The notes beneath the pieces are model-generated. The model did not search any database. It was given only the letters and a program-made list of their open reading frames with translations, and was not told the DNA's origin. A DNA stretch of 64,000 bases from Pedobacter puniceum. GTDB taxonomy: Bacteria > Bacteroidota > Bacteroidia > Sphingobacteriales > Sphingobacteriaceae. Position numbers and translations under genes: made by a program. Below, piece after piece: positions 6,857 through 15,228 of the stretch; within the stretch, counting starts at the first letter, position 1; each line of letters begins with the position of its first letter. Location: contig NZ_WKJI01000001.1 in NCBI RefSeq assembly GCF_009674685.1, positions 434,001 to 498,000 of the forward strand, given 5' to 3'.

Positions 6857-8917
6857 TTACCAGATTTTTATTCTGTTTTCTGGAGCTTTGTAAAGTTTGT
6901 CTCCAGGTTTTACATCAAATGCAGTGTACCAAGCATCCATATTTACAACTGGACCTATGGTTCTAAATTCGTTTGGTGAGTGTGTATCTACAATAATTAA
7001 TTGAGCAGCTGTTTCTGGTAAAGAGCTGCCTCTCCAAACTTGTGCCCATGATAAGAAAAATCTTTGATCTGGGGTGAAGCCATCAATTTTGGTATTTGAT
7101 TTTCCTTGCTCGGTCATTTTAAAAGCCTCATAAGCAATGTTTAATCCGCCAAGGTCACCAATATTTTCTCCTAAGGTTAATTTGCCGTTTACCGGGATGG
7201 TATCTAGCACTTTATAATTGTTGTATTGCTGTACTAAATCTGCAGATTTTGCTTTAAATCTTGCTAAATCATCAGCTGTCCACCAGTTACGTAAAGCACC
7301 ATCTTTATCATATTGGCTACCAGAGTCATCAAAACCATGAGACATTTCATGCCCAATAACAGCACCAATACCTCCGTAATTGATCGCATCATCTGCATTA
7401 GGGTCAAAGAATGGGAATTGTAAAATACCCGCTGGAAATACAATTTCATTCATCACTGGACTGTAATAGGCATTTACCGTTGGTGGTGTCATTCCCCATT
7501 GTGTTTTATCTACTGGTTTTCCTAATCTGCTTATCATTTTGTTATAAGCCCACTCGCCAGAGTTTCTAACATTTTGGAAGTGCGTATTTGGTTTAATTAC
7601 TAAGCCATCATAAGTTTCCCACTTATCGGTATAACCAATTTTAGGTGTAAAAGCATGTAATTTATCTAATGCTTTCACTTTGGTTTCTTCGCTCATCCAA
7701 TCTAAAGCTTTAATTCTTTTTTCAAATGCAATAGAAAGGTTGTTTACTAGTTCTTTCATTCTTGCTTTAGCCTCTGGCTTAAAGTGTTGCTGTACATATA
7801 ATTGTCCTAGCAAATCACCAATGGTACCATCAGTTAAAGAAGACATTCTTTGCCAGCGTGGCGTTTGTACTTTTTGGCCGCTTAAAACTCTTGAATATTC
7901 AAAATTTGCCTTTACAAAGTCTGAACTGAGGTGTGAAGCAGCATTTTTAATGATATTCCACTTTAGATAAGTTTTTAAATCAGCAACAGCAGTTTGGGTT
8001 AATAAGCTATCAGCAGATTTGAAAAATTTAGGATTGCTTACTAAAATGGTGTCCTCTCCCTGAACTTTCATTTTTGCTAATAAATTCTTCCAATTTAGGT
8101 TGGGTGTGGTTTTAGAAAAATCTGCAACAGCAAACTTATTGTAAGTTTTATAAGGGTCTCTCATTTCTAAACGGCTCATTTGTGCCGCAGCGAATGATTT
8201 TTCTAAATTAAAAATAGTAGCAGCATGTTTTTTGGCTTCTTCTACCGATGAACCTGTAAGTGTAAATAGCTTTTGTACGTATTGGTTATAAGCGTCTCTT
8301 ATTTTTACACTTCGAGCATCATCTTTAAGGTAATAATCTCTATCAGGTAGGGTAGTGCCACCTTGGCTTAATTGAGCTACCATTAATTGTGGGTTCTTCC
8401 TATCTTGACCAATATAAAAGCCAAAAACTGGCGAAGCTATACCTTGTGTACGTAAAGTAGCAATAGCATGAATGATATCATTGGTGCTTTTTAAGGCGTC
8501 TATTTTAGCTAAATCTGCCTTTATTGGATTGTAGCCCAGCTTTTCTATGGTTATACTATCCATAGCGGCTTTGTAGAAATCTCCAACTCTTCTTTCTGGC
8601 GAACCAGCAGGAGCGTTAGTTTTGGCCGCAGCATTATTTAATATGGTTTTTACGGCATTGATGTTGAAATCTCTCAATTCGTAAAAACTACCCCATCTGG
8701 TTTCTTTAGCTGGAATAGGATTATTTTTAACCCAAATACCATTGGCATATTGTGCAAAATCATCGCCTGGCTTCACACTAAAATCCATATTGGCAGGGTC
8801 AATAAATTTTTTTACTTCTTTTTTGCTCTTGTCATCAGAGCTTTTGGGCTCTGTAGCAAATAATGTTAAGGCAGCCATACTTAATCCTATGGCTGATAGG
8901 GCAATGCTGAATTTCAT
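6857..8917 (-). CDS. M13 family zinc metallopeptidase (PepO/neprilysin-like)
   Basis: A 686-residue secreted endopeptidase of the neprilysin family, which usually cleaves short oligopeptides. It has a signal peptide (KFSIALSAIGLSMAALTLFA), the N-terminal M13 helical domain, and a C-terminal catalytic domain with VIGHEMSHGFDDSGSQYDKD (HExxH near residues 520-525), the third-ligand motif ENIGDLGGL, and a normal M13 end (APENRIKIW). NAYYSP (substrate-binding region) and EIVFPAGILQ are also present. Length and motifs are standard, so it should be active. It has its own terminator and is divergent from valS; the 319-bp gap between them (8918-9236) should hold both promoters. Confidence 0.95.
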   Translation of the reverse strand: MKFSIALSAIGLSMAALTLFATEPKSSDDKSKKEVKKFIDPANMDFSVKPGDDFAQYANGIWVKNNPIPAKETRWGSFYELRDFNINAVKTILNNAAAKTNAPAGSPERRVGDFYKAAMDSITIEKLGYNPIKADLAKIDALKSTNDIIHAIATLRTQGIASPVFGFYIGQDRKNPQLMVAQLSQGGTTLPDRDYYLKDDARSVKIRDAYNQYVQKLFTLTGSSVEEAKKHAATIFNLEKSFAAAQMSRLEMRDPYKTYNKFAVADFSKTTPNLNWKNLLAKMKVQGEDTILVSNPKFFKSADSLLTQTAVADLKTYLKWNIIKNAASHLSSDFVKANFEYSRVLSGQKVQTPRWQRMSSLTDGTIGDLLGQLYVQQHFKPEAKARMKELVNNLSIAFEKRIKALDWMSEETKVKALDKLHAFTPKIGYTDKWETYDGLVIKPNTHFQNVRNSGEWAYNKMISRLGKPVDKTQWGMTPPTVNAYYSPVMNEIVFPAGILQFPFFDPNADDAINYGGIGAVIGHEMSHGFDDSGSQYDKDGALRNWWTADDLARFKAKSADLVQQYNNYKVLDTIPVNGKLTLGENIGDLGGLNIAYEAFKMTEQGKSNTKIDGFTPDQRFFLSWAQVWRGSSLPETAAQLIIVDTHSPNEFRTIGPVVNMDAWYTAFDVKPGDKLYKAPENRIKIW

Positions 8918-9199
8918 AATTCTGTTAGTTAATTAGCTGACTAAATTTACCTTTTACACCAACAAAATGTTTAAACATCAATAATTTTGTTACTAACGAT
9001 TAAACCAGTTATAAATAAATCTTAAACCTGTTTTAGATAAAAAGGCATCAAGAATGTGTGTATTCATTCTTATTTTCATGGTGATACGAGATTATACAAC
9101 TATTAACTCATGATACATAAAAATATTGTTACAAGGATGAATAGGCGTTAAGAATTGATGAATAGCATTTGCTGATGATATAAATCTCATAAGAAACCG

Positions 9200-9207
9200 T
9201 ATTTTTG
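9200..9207 (+). promoter_or_regulatory. Candidate Bacteroidota -7 element of valS
   Basis: TATTTTTG fits the Bacteroidota -7 consensus TAnnTTTG, 30 bp before the valS ATG. No TTTG -33 element is seen at the expected 19-21 bp spacing. The rest of the 319-bp gap 8918-9236 shows no gene, repeat or clear hairpin. Confidence 0.45.
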
Positions 9208-9236
9208 CGCTTTATTAAGATTTCCGTAAACATAAT

Positions 9237-11933
9237 ATGAGCATTTCTAAAACCTATAACCCAAAAGAGGCAGAAGCAAAGTGGTACCAGTATTGGCTAG
9301 ATCATAAATTCTTTAAATCCGTTCCGGATGAGAGAGAACCTTACACTATAGTCATTCCTCCGCCAAATGTTACTGGGGTTTTACACATGGGGCACATGCT
9401 TAACAATACCATTCAAGATGTATTGATACGCAGAGCCAGAATGAAAGGTAAGAATGCTTGTTGGGTACCAGGTACAGACCATGCCTCTATTGCTACCGAG
9501 GCAAAAGTTGTTGCCATGCTTAAAGAGAAAGGCATCAACAAAAAAGATATTTCTAGAGAAGAATTTCTGAAATACGCTTACGAGTGGAAAGACAAATACG
9601 GAGGCATCATCCTAGAGCAATTAAAAAAGCTAGGTGCTTCTTGCGATTGGGACAGAACTGCTTTTACCATGGATCCTGCTTTGTCTGAAGCCGTGATAGA
9701 TACTTTTATCCATCTACATAAACAAGGACTTATTTACCGTGGTGTTAGAATGGTAAACTGGGACCCGAAAGGTTTAACAGCCGTTTCTGATGAGGAAGTT
9801 ATCCGTAAAGAGGTAAATCAGAAGTTGTACTATATTAAGTATGCTTTAAGTCCACAGTCAGCAGACGGAAGTATGCAATCTGAAGAGTCTCAAATCTCAA
9901 ATCTCAATACGCAATACTTAATAATTGCTACTACCCGTCCAGAAACCATCATGGCTGATGCCGCCATTTGTATCAATCCAAATGATGAACGTTACAGCCA
10001 TTTAAAAGGTAAAAAAGTCTTTATCCCACTAATTAATAAAGAGATTTCGGTTATAGCCGATGAATATGTGGATATGGAGTTTGGTACCGGATGTTTAAAA
10101 GTAACGCCAGCACATGATTTAAACGATTATGAATTAGGTATTAAACACCATTTAGAGGTTATTGATATTTTAAATGATGATGGTACTTTAAACGAAAAAG
10201 CACAAATTTTAGTAGGCGAGGATAGGTTTATCGCTCGTAAGAAAATAGCTAAATTACTAGAAGAAGCAGGGCATTTAGAAAAAGTTGAGGATTATAAATC
10301 TCAAATAGGTTTTTCTGAACGTACCGATGCAGCCATAGAACCTAAACTTTCTATGCAGTGGTTCTGTAAAATGGCAGAAATGGCTGGCCCGGCTTTAGAT
10401 TATGTAAACAACGGTGATATTAAGCTGATACCAGACAAATTTATCAATACCTACCGCCATTGGATGGAGCATGTGAAGGATTGGTGTATTTCTCGTCAGT
10501 TGTGGTGGGGCCAGCAAATACCGGCTTGGTATGCGCCTAATGGAGAAGTTGTGGTTGCTAAAACAGCCGAAGAGGCTCTAAATCAGTTTAAAAATCTAAA
10601 ATCTGAATTCGCAAATCTAAAATCGAGCGATTTACGCCAAGACGAAGATGTTGTAGATACTTGGTTTTCTTCTTGGTTGTGGCCAATATCGGTTTTTGAT
10701 CCAACGGTTTGTGGTCATCCAGAAGCTAAAGGAAATGCTGATGTAAATTATTATTACCCAACTAATGATTTGGTGACTGCACCAGAAATTTTATTTTTCT
10801 GGGTAGCTCGAATGATTATGGCTGGTCACGAGTTTAGAGGCGAAGTACCTTTCAAAAATGTTTACTTAACGGGTATTGTTAGAGATAAAATAGGCAGAAA
10901 AATGTCTAAATCTTTAGGCAACTCGCCAGATCCATTAGATCTAATAGCTCAATACGGTGCCGATGGTGTACGTGTAGGAATGCTTTTATGCTCGCCAGCA
11001 GGTAATGATATCATGTTTGATGAATCATCTTGCGAACAAGGAAGAAACTTTGCTAATAAAGTATGGAATGCCTTTAGATTGGTTAAAGGTTGGGAAGTTG
11101 ATGAAACTTTACCCAATGTAAATGAAACTACCATAGCTTGGTTTGACAGTCGTTTTAACGAAGCTTTAGCAGAAATAGAAAGCAATTTTAACCAGTACCG
11201 CTTATCAGAAGCATTAATGGCTTCTTATAAATTGGTTTGGGATGATTTCTGTGCTTGGTACTTAGAAATGGTAAAACCAGCTTACCAGCAACCTATTGAT
11301 GCTGCAACTTATAAAGCTACTGTTGCTTATTTTGAAAACATTCTAAAGCTATTACATCCGTTTATGCCTTTCTTAACAGAAGAATTATGGCATGATGATG
11401 TTTTTGGAGAGCGAGCTTCTACAGATTGTTGTATCATTGCTCAAATGCCAGAAAGTAAGGCTGTAAATACACAGTTATTGAAAGAAATAGAGGTTGTAAA
11501 ACAAGTGGTATCAGAGATTAGAAATATCAGAAATACCAAACAAATTTCGCCTAAAGAAGCTTTAAACTTGGCTATAAAAGTAAGTTCTGATATCAATTTC
11601 GAATCTTATAAAGCTATTATTGCTAAGCTGGCAAACATCAGCGAAATGTCTTATACGCAAGATAAATTAAGTGGTGCTGCTACTTTCTTAGCAGGTAGAG
11701 ATGAGTTTTTTGTTCCTTTAGCAGGAAATATTGACACCGAAGCAGAGAAAGAAAAAATCAATAAAGAAATTGCCTATTTAGAAGGTTTTTTAAAAGCTGT
11801 TGATGCTAAATTAAGTAACGAGCGTTTTGTACAAAATGCAAAACCTGAAGTAGTAGCTAACGAGCAAAACAAAAAAGCCGATGCCGAAGCAAAAATCAAA
11901 ATATTAAAAGAAAGCTTAGCGGCTTTTTTGTAG
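9237..11933 (+). CDS. valS: Valine-tRNA ligase
   Basis: An 898-residue class I synthetase charging tRNA-Val. The HIGH-type motif is PPPNVTGVLHMGHML, the KMSKS loop is GRKMSKSLGNSPDPLD, the editing-domain motif is ATTRPETIMADAAICINP, the anticodon-binding domain has PFMPFLTEELWHD, and the coiled-coil tRNA arm is at the end. Two places differ from the family. About 21 extra residues (near 209-229, SADGSMQSEESQISNLN) lie just before the editing domain, and a repetitive stretch (near 448-463, FKNLKSEFANLKSSDL) lies before QDEDVVDTWFSSW. Both are encoded by DNA resembling the phylum's intergenic tandem repeats, and both keep the frame. Catalytic motifs are intact, so the enzyme should work. Heptamer repeats and a strong terminator follow the stop. 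Confidence 0.97.
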   Translation: MSISKTYNPKEAEAKWYQYWLDHKFFKSVPDEREPYTIVIPPPNVTGVLHMGHMLNNTIQDVLIRRARMKGKNACWVPGTDHASIATEAKVVAMLKEKGINKKDISREEFLKYAYEWKDKYGGIILEQLKKLGASCDWDRTAFTMDPALSEAVIDTFIHLHKQGLIYRGVRMVNWDPKGLTAVSDEEVIRKEVNQKLYYIKYALSPQSADGSMQSEESQISNLNTQYLIIATTRPETIMADAAICINPNDERYSHLKGKKVFIPLINKEISVIADEYVDMEFGTGCLKVTPAHDLNDYELGIKHHLEVIDILNDDGTLNEKAQILVGEDRFIARKKIAKLLEEAGHLEKVEDYKSQIGFSERTDAAIEPKLSMQWFCKMAEMAGPALDYVNNGDIKLIPDKFINTYRHWMEHVKDWCISRQLWWGQQIPAWYAPNGEVVVAKTAEEALNQFKNLKSEFANLKSSDLRQDEDVVDTWFSSWLWPISVFDPTVCGHPEAKGNADVNYYYPTNDLVTAPEILFFWVARMIMAGHEFRGEVPFKNVYLTGIVRDKIGRKMSKSLGNSPDPLDLIAQYGADGVRVGMLLCSPAGNDIMFDESSCEQGRNFANKVWNAFRLVKGWEVDETLPNVNETTIAWFDSRFNEALAEIESNFNQYRLSEALMASYKLVWDDFCAWYLEMVKPAYQQPIDAATYKATVAYFENILKLLHPFMPFLTEELWHDDVFGERASTDCCIIAQMPESKAVNTQLLKEIEVVKQVVSEIRNIRNTKQISPKEALNLAIKVSSDINFESYKAIIAKLANISEMSYTQDKLSGAATFLAGRDEFFVPLAGNIDTEAEKEKINKEIAYLEGFLKAVDAKLSNERFVQNAKPEVVANEQNKKADAEAKIKILKESLAAFL
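9862..9925 (+). repeat. Repeat-like in-frame insertion within valS (site 1)
   Basis: DNA with the short direct repeats TCAAATCTCAAATCTCAA and CAATACGCAATACT sits at the entry to the editing domain. The encoded residues are polar and have no counterpart in ValS proteins I know. Its composition is like intergenic microsatellite DNA rather than the surrounding codons. Confidence 0.5.
10579..10640 (+). repeat. Repeat-like in-frame insertion within valS (site 2)
   Basis: The unit AAATCTAAAATC appears twice (AAAAATCTAAAATCTGA and GCAAATCTAAAATCGAG), giving the repetitive peptide FKNLKSEFANLKSSDL just before the conserved QDEDVVDTWFSSW motif. It is in frame. The family normally has a short variable loop here, so only part of it need be an insertion. 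Confidence 0.4.
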
Positions 11934-11934
11934 T

Positions 11935-11975
11935 ATAAAGTAAAGAGTAGAAAGTATAAAATACAAAGTATAAAG
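11935..11975 (+). repeat. Degenerate 7-bp tandem repeat after valS
   Basis: Six consecutive heptamers (ATAAAGT, AAAGAGT, AGAAAGT, ATAAAAT, ACAAAGT, ATAAAG) start one base after the valS stop codon and run into the terminator stem. The same pattern follows the EVE gene (14931-14985) and rho (56864-56898). Confidence 0.75.
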
Positions 11976-12010
11976 AAGCAATCCATATAAATGAGATTGC
12001 TTCTTTTTTT
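11972..12010 (+). terminator. Rho-independent terminator of valS
   Basis: A perfect 12-bp stem (AAAGAAGCAATC at 11972-11983 with GATTGCTTCTTT at 11995-12006) and an 11-nt loop, followed by more T residues. Part of the loop and right arm (ATATAAATGA, ATTGCTTCTT) recurs at 12266-12286 at the edge of the neighbouring repeat. Confidence 0.9.
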
Positions 12011-12014
12011 ATAA

Positions 12015-12180
12015 AAAAATTCAAAAGGAAAAAATCAAAATTCAAAAACCTTTAAGAACGCCATATTAGCCATCCAGAACTGAAAAATTCAAAAGGAAAA
12101 AATCAAAATTCAAAAACCTTTAGAACGCTATATTAGCCATCCAGAACTGAAAACTGGCAACCGAAAATTGGCAACTGGTA
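12015..12180. repeat. Tandem repeat, 68-bp unit in two copies, same family as 5112-5485
   Basis: Copy 1 is 12015-12082 and copy 2 is 12083-12149, differing by one deleted base and one substitution. Each begins AAAAATTCAAAAGGAAAAAA and ends ATTAGCCATCCAGAACTG. They are followed by AACTGGCAACCGAAAATTGG and GCAACTGGTA. Read on the other strand this matches the AT-rich halves and the CAGTTGCCAGTTTTC edge of the 5.1-5.5 kb block. It fills much of the 403-bp gene-free gap after valS. Confidence 0.85.
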
Positions 12181-12189
12181 CAAAATCTA

Positions 12190-12275
12190 TCAATCTCTCA
12201 TTCAAAAATCAATCCTTCAATCAATATAAATGTCAATCTCTCATTCAAAAATCAATCCTTCAATCAATATAAATG
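12190..12275. repeat. Perfect 43-bp direct tandem duplication
   Basis: A 43-bp unit starting TCAATCTCTCATTCAAAAAT and ending CAATCAATATAAATG occupies 12190-12232 and is repeated without a gap at 12233-12275. A reverse-complement relative (ATTGATTTTTGAATGAGAGA) is found near 31625-31650. It is not a CRISPR array, because the copies touch. Confidence 0.9.
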
Positions 12276-12336
12276 ACATTGCTTCTTCGTTCCTCATTAC
12301 AATGAACTAATGAACCAATATTTAATGAACTACTCC

Positions 12337-12825
12337 TTAACCAACCAACAACCCATCTATGTGGTTTACAGGTTTTAGTTCTTCTATATGATTTCTTAAA
12401 AATTCTTTGATTTCCCAACGCTTCGTATCGCACCTCACATTGTCTAAACCAACGCGATAGGTTTCTCCGTTTTGATGGTGAAAAATAACGGCGTTAAAAC
12501 GTGTTTCAAATCCTTTTAAAGATGTAAAAGACAACTTCAAATCTTGTTGTTCGGTACCCGAGTTATCTTTTATCAGCAGAAATTCATCTGTAATAAGGAT
12601 AAACTGGTTCTCCTCAATCTTGAAAATGTAATAGAGGTGAAATACCAATAAGGTAACAATAGGGCTGATGGTATAGACCAAATAAGAGAATAAATCTTTT
12701 ATCAGCACTTGGTTAAAAAATAATAAGCTGGTAATGATACCAATGTTGAGAGTCGTGAGATAGATTAAAATTTGATGCTTAGAAAGTTTAGTTTCCTTGC
12801 ATTTGATGTAAATTTTATCACTCAT
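12337..12825 (-). CDS. Hypothetical membrane protein with two helices and a soluble C-terminal domain
   Basis: 162 residues. Two adjacent transmembrane helices (about 19-38, ILIYLTTLNIGIITSLLFF, and 48-69, LVYTISPIVTLLVFHLYYIF) are followed by about 90 residues of alternating strands (FILITDEFLLIKD, FETRFNAVIFHHQ, ETYRVGLDNVRC) and a final helix. The hairpin-plus-beta layout resembles bacterial PH-like (YdbT/YdbS-type) proteins, but I cannot confirm this. It has no operon partner; the gene after it on the minus strand side is separated by repeat DNA. Function unknown. Confidence 0.65.
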   Translation of the reverse strand: MSDKIYIKCKETKLSKHQILIYLTTLNIGIITSLLFFNQVLIKDLFSYLVYTISPIVTLLVFHLYYIFKIEENQFILITDEFLLIKDNSGTEQQDLKLSFTSLKGFETRFNAVIFHHQNGETYRVGLDNVRCDTKRWEIKEFLRNHIEELKPVNHIDGLLVG

Positions 12826-12910
12826 GATTTATTGTTTAATTATACGTTTATACGGAGTGATTCCATAAAAGGTTATTATCACCTATAAAAATCATTTCAA
12901 ACAAGCTGAA

Positions 12911-13372
12911 TCATGATTTATTTATATATAAAGGCAGTTCTTCTAAGAATTGATAAGTCTGATTCACGTAATCCATTCTACAATAAGCATGTGTAATACC
13001 ATTGGTAACCACCAAATAATTCACCTGATGGATCATGTTATATCTTGCAGCTTGGTCAAAAACATCTTGATTTATTTTTACATGGGTAGCCTTACATTCT
13101 ACTAAAACATCGGCTTTACCATCTTTATCAAAAACAACAATATCAGTACGTTTTTTTAATTGATTTAGGTTTAAACCTCCCTCTAATTTGATTAAGCCTT
13201 TTGGGTATTTTTTTTGGATGATGAGATATTGCACAAAATGCTGTCTAACCCATTCTTCTGGTGTTAACACCAATTGCCTTTTCCTTAGCTCATCATAAAT
13301 AAAAAGCTGCTCTTCTTTTTGCGTAAGCTTAAAAGGGTAGGGCGGAAGGTTTAAAGGTACAGGTTTAAACAT
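12911..13372 (-). CDS. Orphan HsdR-N-like PD-(D/E)XK protein
   Basis: 153 residues matching the isolated type I restriction enzyme R N-terminal domain (HSDR_N_2). The nuclease core is visible: KKRTDIVVFDKDGKADVLVE then CKA supplies the Asp and the E-x-K pair, preceded by a helix with EEWVRQHFVQYLI and followed by DQAARYNMIHQVNYLVVTNG. No helicase, methylase or specificity subunit is nearby. In Bacteroidota this single-domain gene is widespread and often sits beside holA, as here, where it is divergent with 68 bp between. The catalytic residues look intact, so it may act on nucleic acid, but its function is not established and it is not a restriction system. Confidence 0.85.
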   Translation of the reverse strand: MFKPVPLNLPPYPFKLTQKEEQLFIYDELRKRQLVLTPEEWVRQHFVQYLIIQKKYPKGLIKLEGGLNLNQLKKRTDIVVFDKDGKADVLVECKATHVKINQDVFDQAARYNMIHQVNYLVVTNGITHAYCRMDYVNQTYQFLEELPLYINKS

Positions 13373-13440
13373 GCTGCTAAATTAGAACGAATTTTAAATA
13401 TGCTGAATTATTTTGATGATTATAGCTAATTTCGTTCATC

Positions 13441-14445
13441 ATGACGGCAGAAGAAATCATCAAAGATATTAAGGCGAGAAAGCTAAAACCTATTTACTTG
13501 TTGCATGGCGAAGAAAGTTATTATATAGATTTAATTGCCGATGCGCTTGAACAGCATGTCTTGTCTGATGCCGAAAAGGGCTTTAACCAAACCATTTTAT
13601 ACGGTAAAGATACCGAAGCTATACAGGTAATTAACGCTGCTAAGCGTTACCCTATGATGAGTGATTATCAATTGGTTTTGGTAAAAGAAGCGCAGGAATT
13701 GAAATTGGATAAAGCTGCCGACCAGTTTCAGGCTTATTGCGAAAAGCCCTTGCCTAGTACCATTTTAGTGCTTTGCCACAAATATGGGAAGTTTGATAAG
13801 CGTAAGAAAGTTTATAAAGTTTTAGAGAAAACAGGGCTGGTTTTTGAATCTAATACCATTTATGAGAATAAAGTTCCTGCTTGGATAGAGGATTTCATCA
13901 AAACCAAAAAGTACCATATTAATCCCAAAGCATCAGCGCTTTTAGCAGAATATTTGGGTAATGATTTAAGTAAAATTGCTAATGAGCTAGAGAAATTGAT
14001 GCTGAATGTGCCGCAAGGACAAGAAATTACCACCAAAGAAGTTCAGGATAATATTGGTATCAGTAAGGAATTTAATGTTTTTGAGCTGCAAAATGCTTTA
14101 GCCAGAAAAGATGCTTTAAAAGCCAACCAGATTATTAATTATTTTGAGGCTAATCCAAAATCGAACCCTATTGTATTGGTAATGGGTAATTTAAATACCT
14201 GGTTTACCAAAATATTGAAATACCATTACGTTCAAGATAAATCTCAATTAGCTAAAGAACTAGGTGTAAACCCTTATTTTGTAAAAGATTATGATTTAGC
14301 TGCTCGTAACTATAGTTTAGGTAAAACATTTCAGGTGATTTCTTTATTAAGAGAATACGATTTGAAATCTAAAGGAGTAGAATCTACTGGCAATACAGAA
14401 CACGGCGATTTAATGCGAGAATTGGTGTGGAAGATATTGCATTGA
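13441..14445 (+). CDS. holA: DNA polymerase III subunit delta
   Basis: 334 residues, the usual length for HolA, the clamp-loader subunit that opens the beta sliding clamp. The N-terminal AAA-like domain has YLLHGEESYYIDLIADAL and the strand PMMSDYQLVLVKEAQEL. The middle has EYLGNDLSKIANELEKLML, a conserved delta signature, and EFNVFELQNALARKDALKAN. The C-terminal collar domain ends in HGDLMRELVWKILH. A weak G/A-rich stretch before the ATG is consistent with the start chosen. It is divergent from the HsdR-N gene and 78 bp upstream of the EVE gene. Confidence 0.92.
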   Translation: MTAEEIIKDIKARKLKPIYLLHGEESYYIDLIADALEQHVLSDAEKGFNQTILYGKDTEAIQVINAAKRYPMMSDYQLVLVKEAQELKLDKAADQFQAYCEKPLPSTILVLCHKYGKFDKRKKVYKVLEKTGLVFESNTIYENKVPAWIEDFIKTKKYHINPKASALLAEYLGNDLSKIANELEKLMLNVPQGQEITTKEVQDNIGISKEFNVFELQNALARKDALKANQIINYFEANPKSNPIVLVMGNLNTWFTKILKYHYVQDKSQLAKELGVNPYFVKDYDLAARNYSLGKTFQVISLLREYDLKSKGVESTGNTEHGDLMRELVWKILH

Positions 14446-14523
14446 GATAGGGTTATTAAGTTTTAGTAATAAAATCCCTTTTATTAATTTCAATCTTGTT
14501 AATTAAGTATAAATACGTAAAAA

Positions 14524-14985
<462 letters not shown>

Positions 14986-15028
14986 ACCCTAAAAAGCAGA
15001 TATTTAGGAGCCGCCTTTAAAAATCAAT

Positions 15029-15054
15029 CTGTCTTTCCGAAGAACGAAAGACGG
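15029..15054. other. Isolated hairpin in an intergenic gap
   Basis: CTGTCTTTC (15029-15037) pairs with GAAAGACGG (15046-15054) through one G-T pair, with an 8-nt loop. No U-run follows on either strand, so it is not a convincing terminator. It may be the edge of a decayed repeat or a transcript-end structure. Confidence 0.35.
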
Positions 15055-15228
15055 CCTATGAATATTTGGCAGGAAAGCCCCAAATCTTTTGCTTTTTCCT
15101 TATTCTAAAGAAGGTGGTATACATAAATGTATGCTTGTGAAACAAGTAAGTTTATTTTACAGAATTAAAGCCAATAATGTAGAACTTTTGGTTTTTGGGA
15201 TACACGCCAAGATCCAGCTAAATTAGTT

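Noticed and set aside
6721-6966. Plus-strand frame of 81 codons near the M13 peptidase end
   Set aside because: It runs through the terminator hairpin and into the antisense of the peptidase gene, with no recognisable protein features.
12190-12275. Possible CRISPR or attachment site in the 43-bp duplication
   Set aside because: The two copies are contiguous, with no spacer, and no integrase or phage gene is nearby.
12911-13372. Type I restriction system
   Set aside because: Only an HsdR N-terminal-like nuclease domain exists; no helicase motor, HsdM or HsdS is in the neighbourhood.
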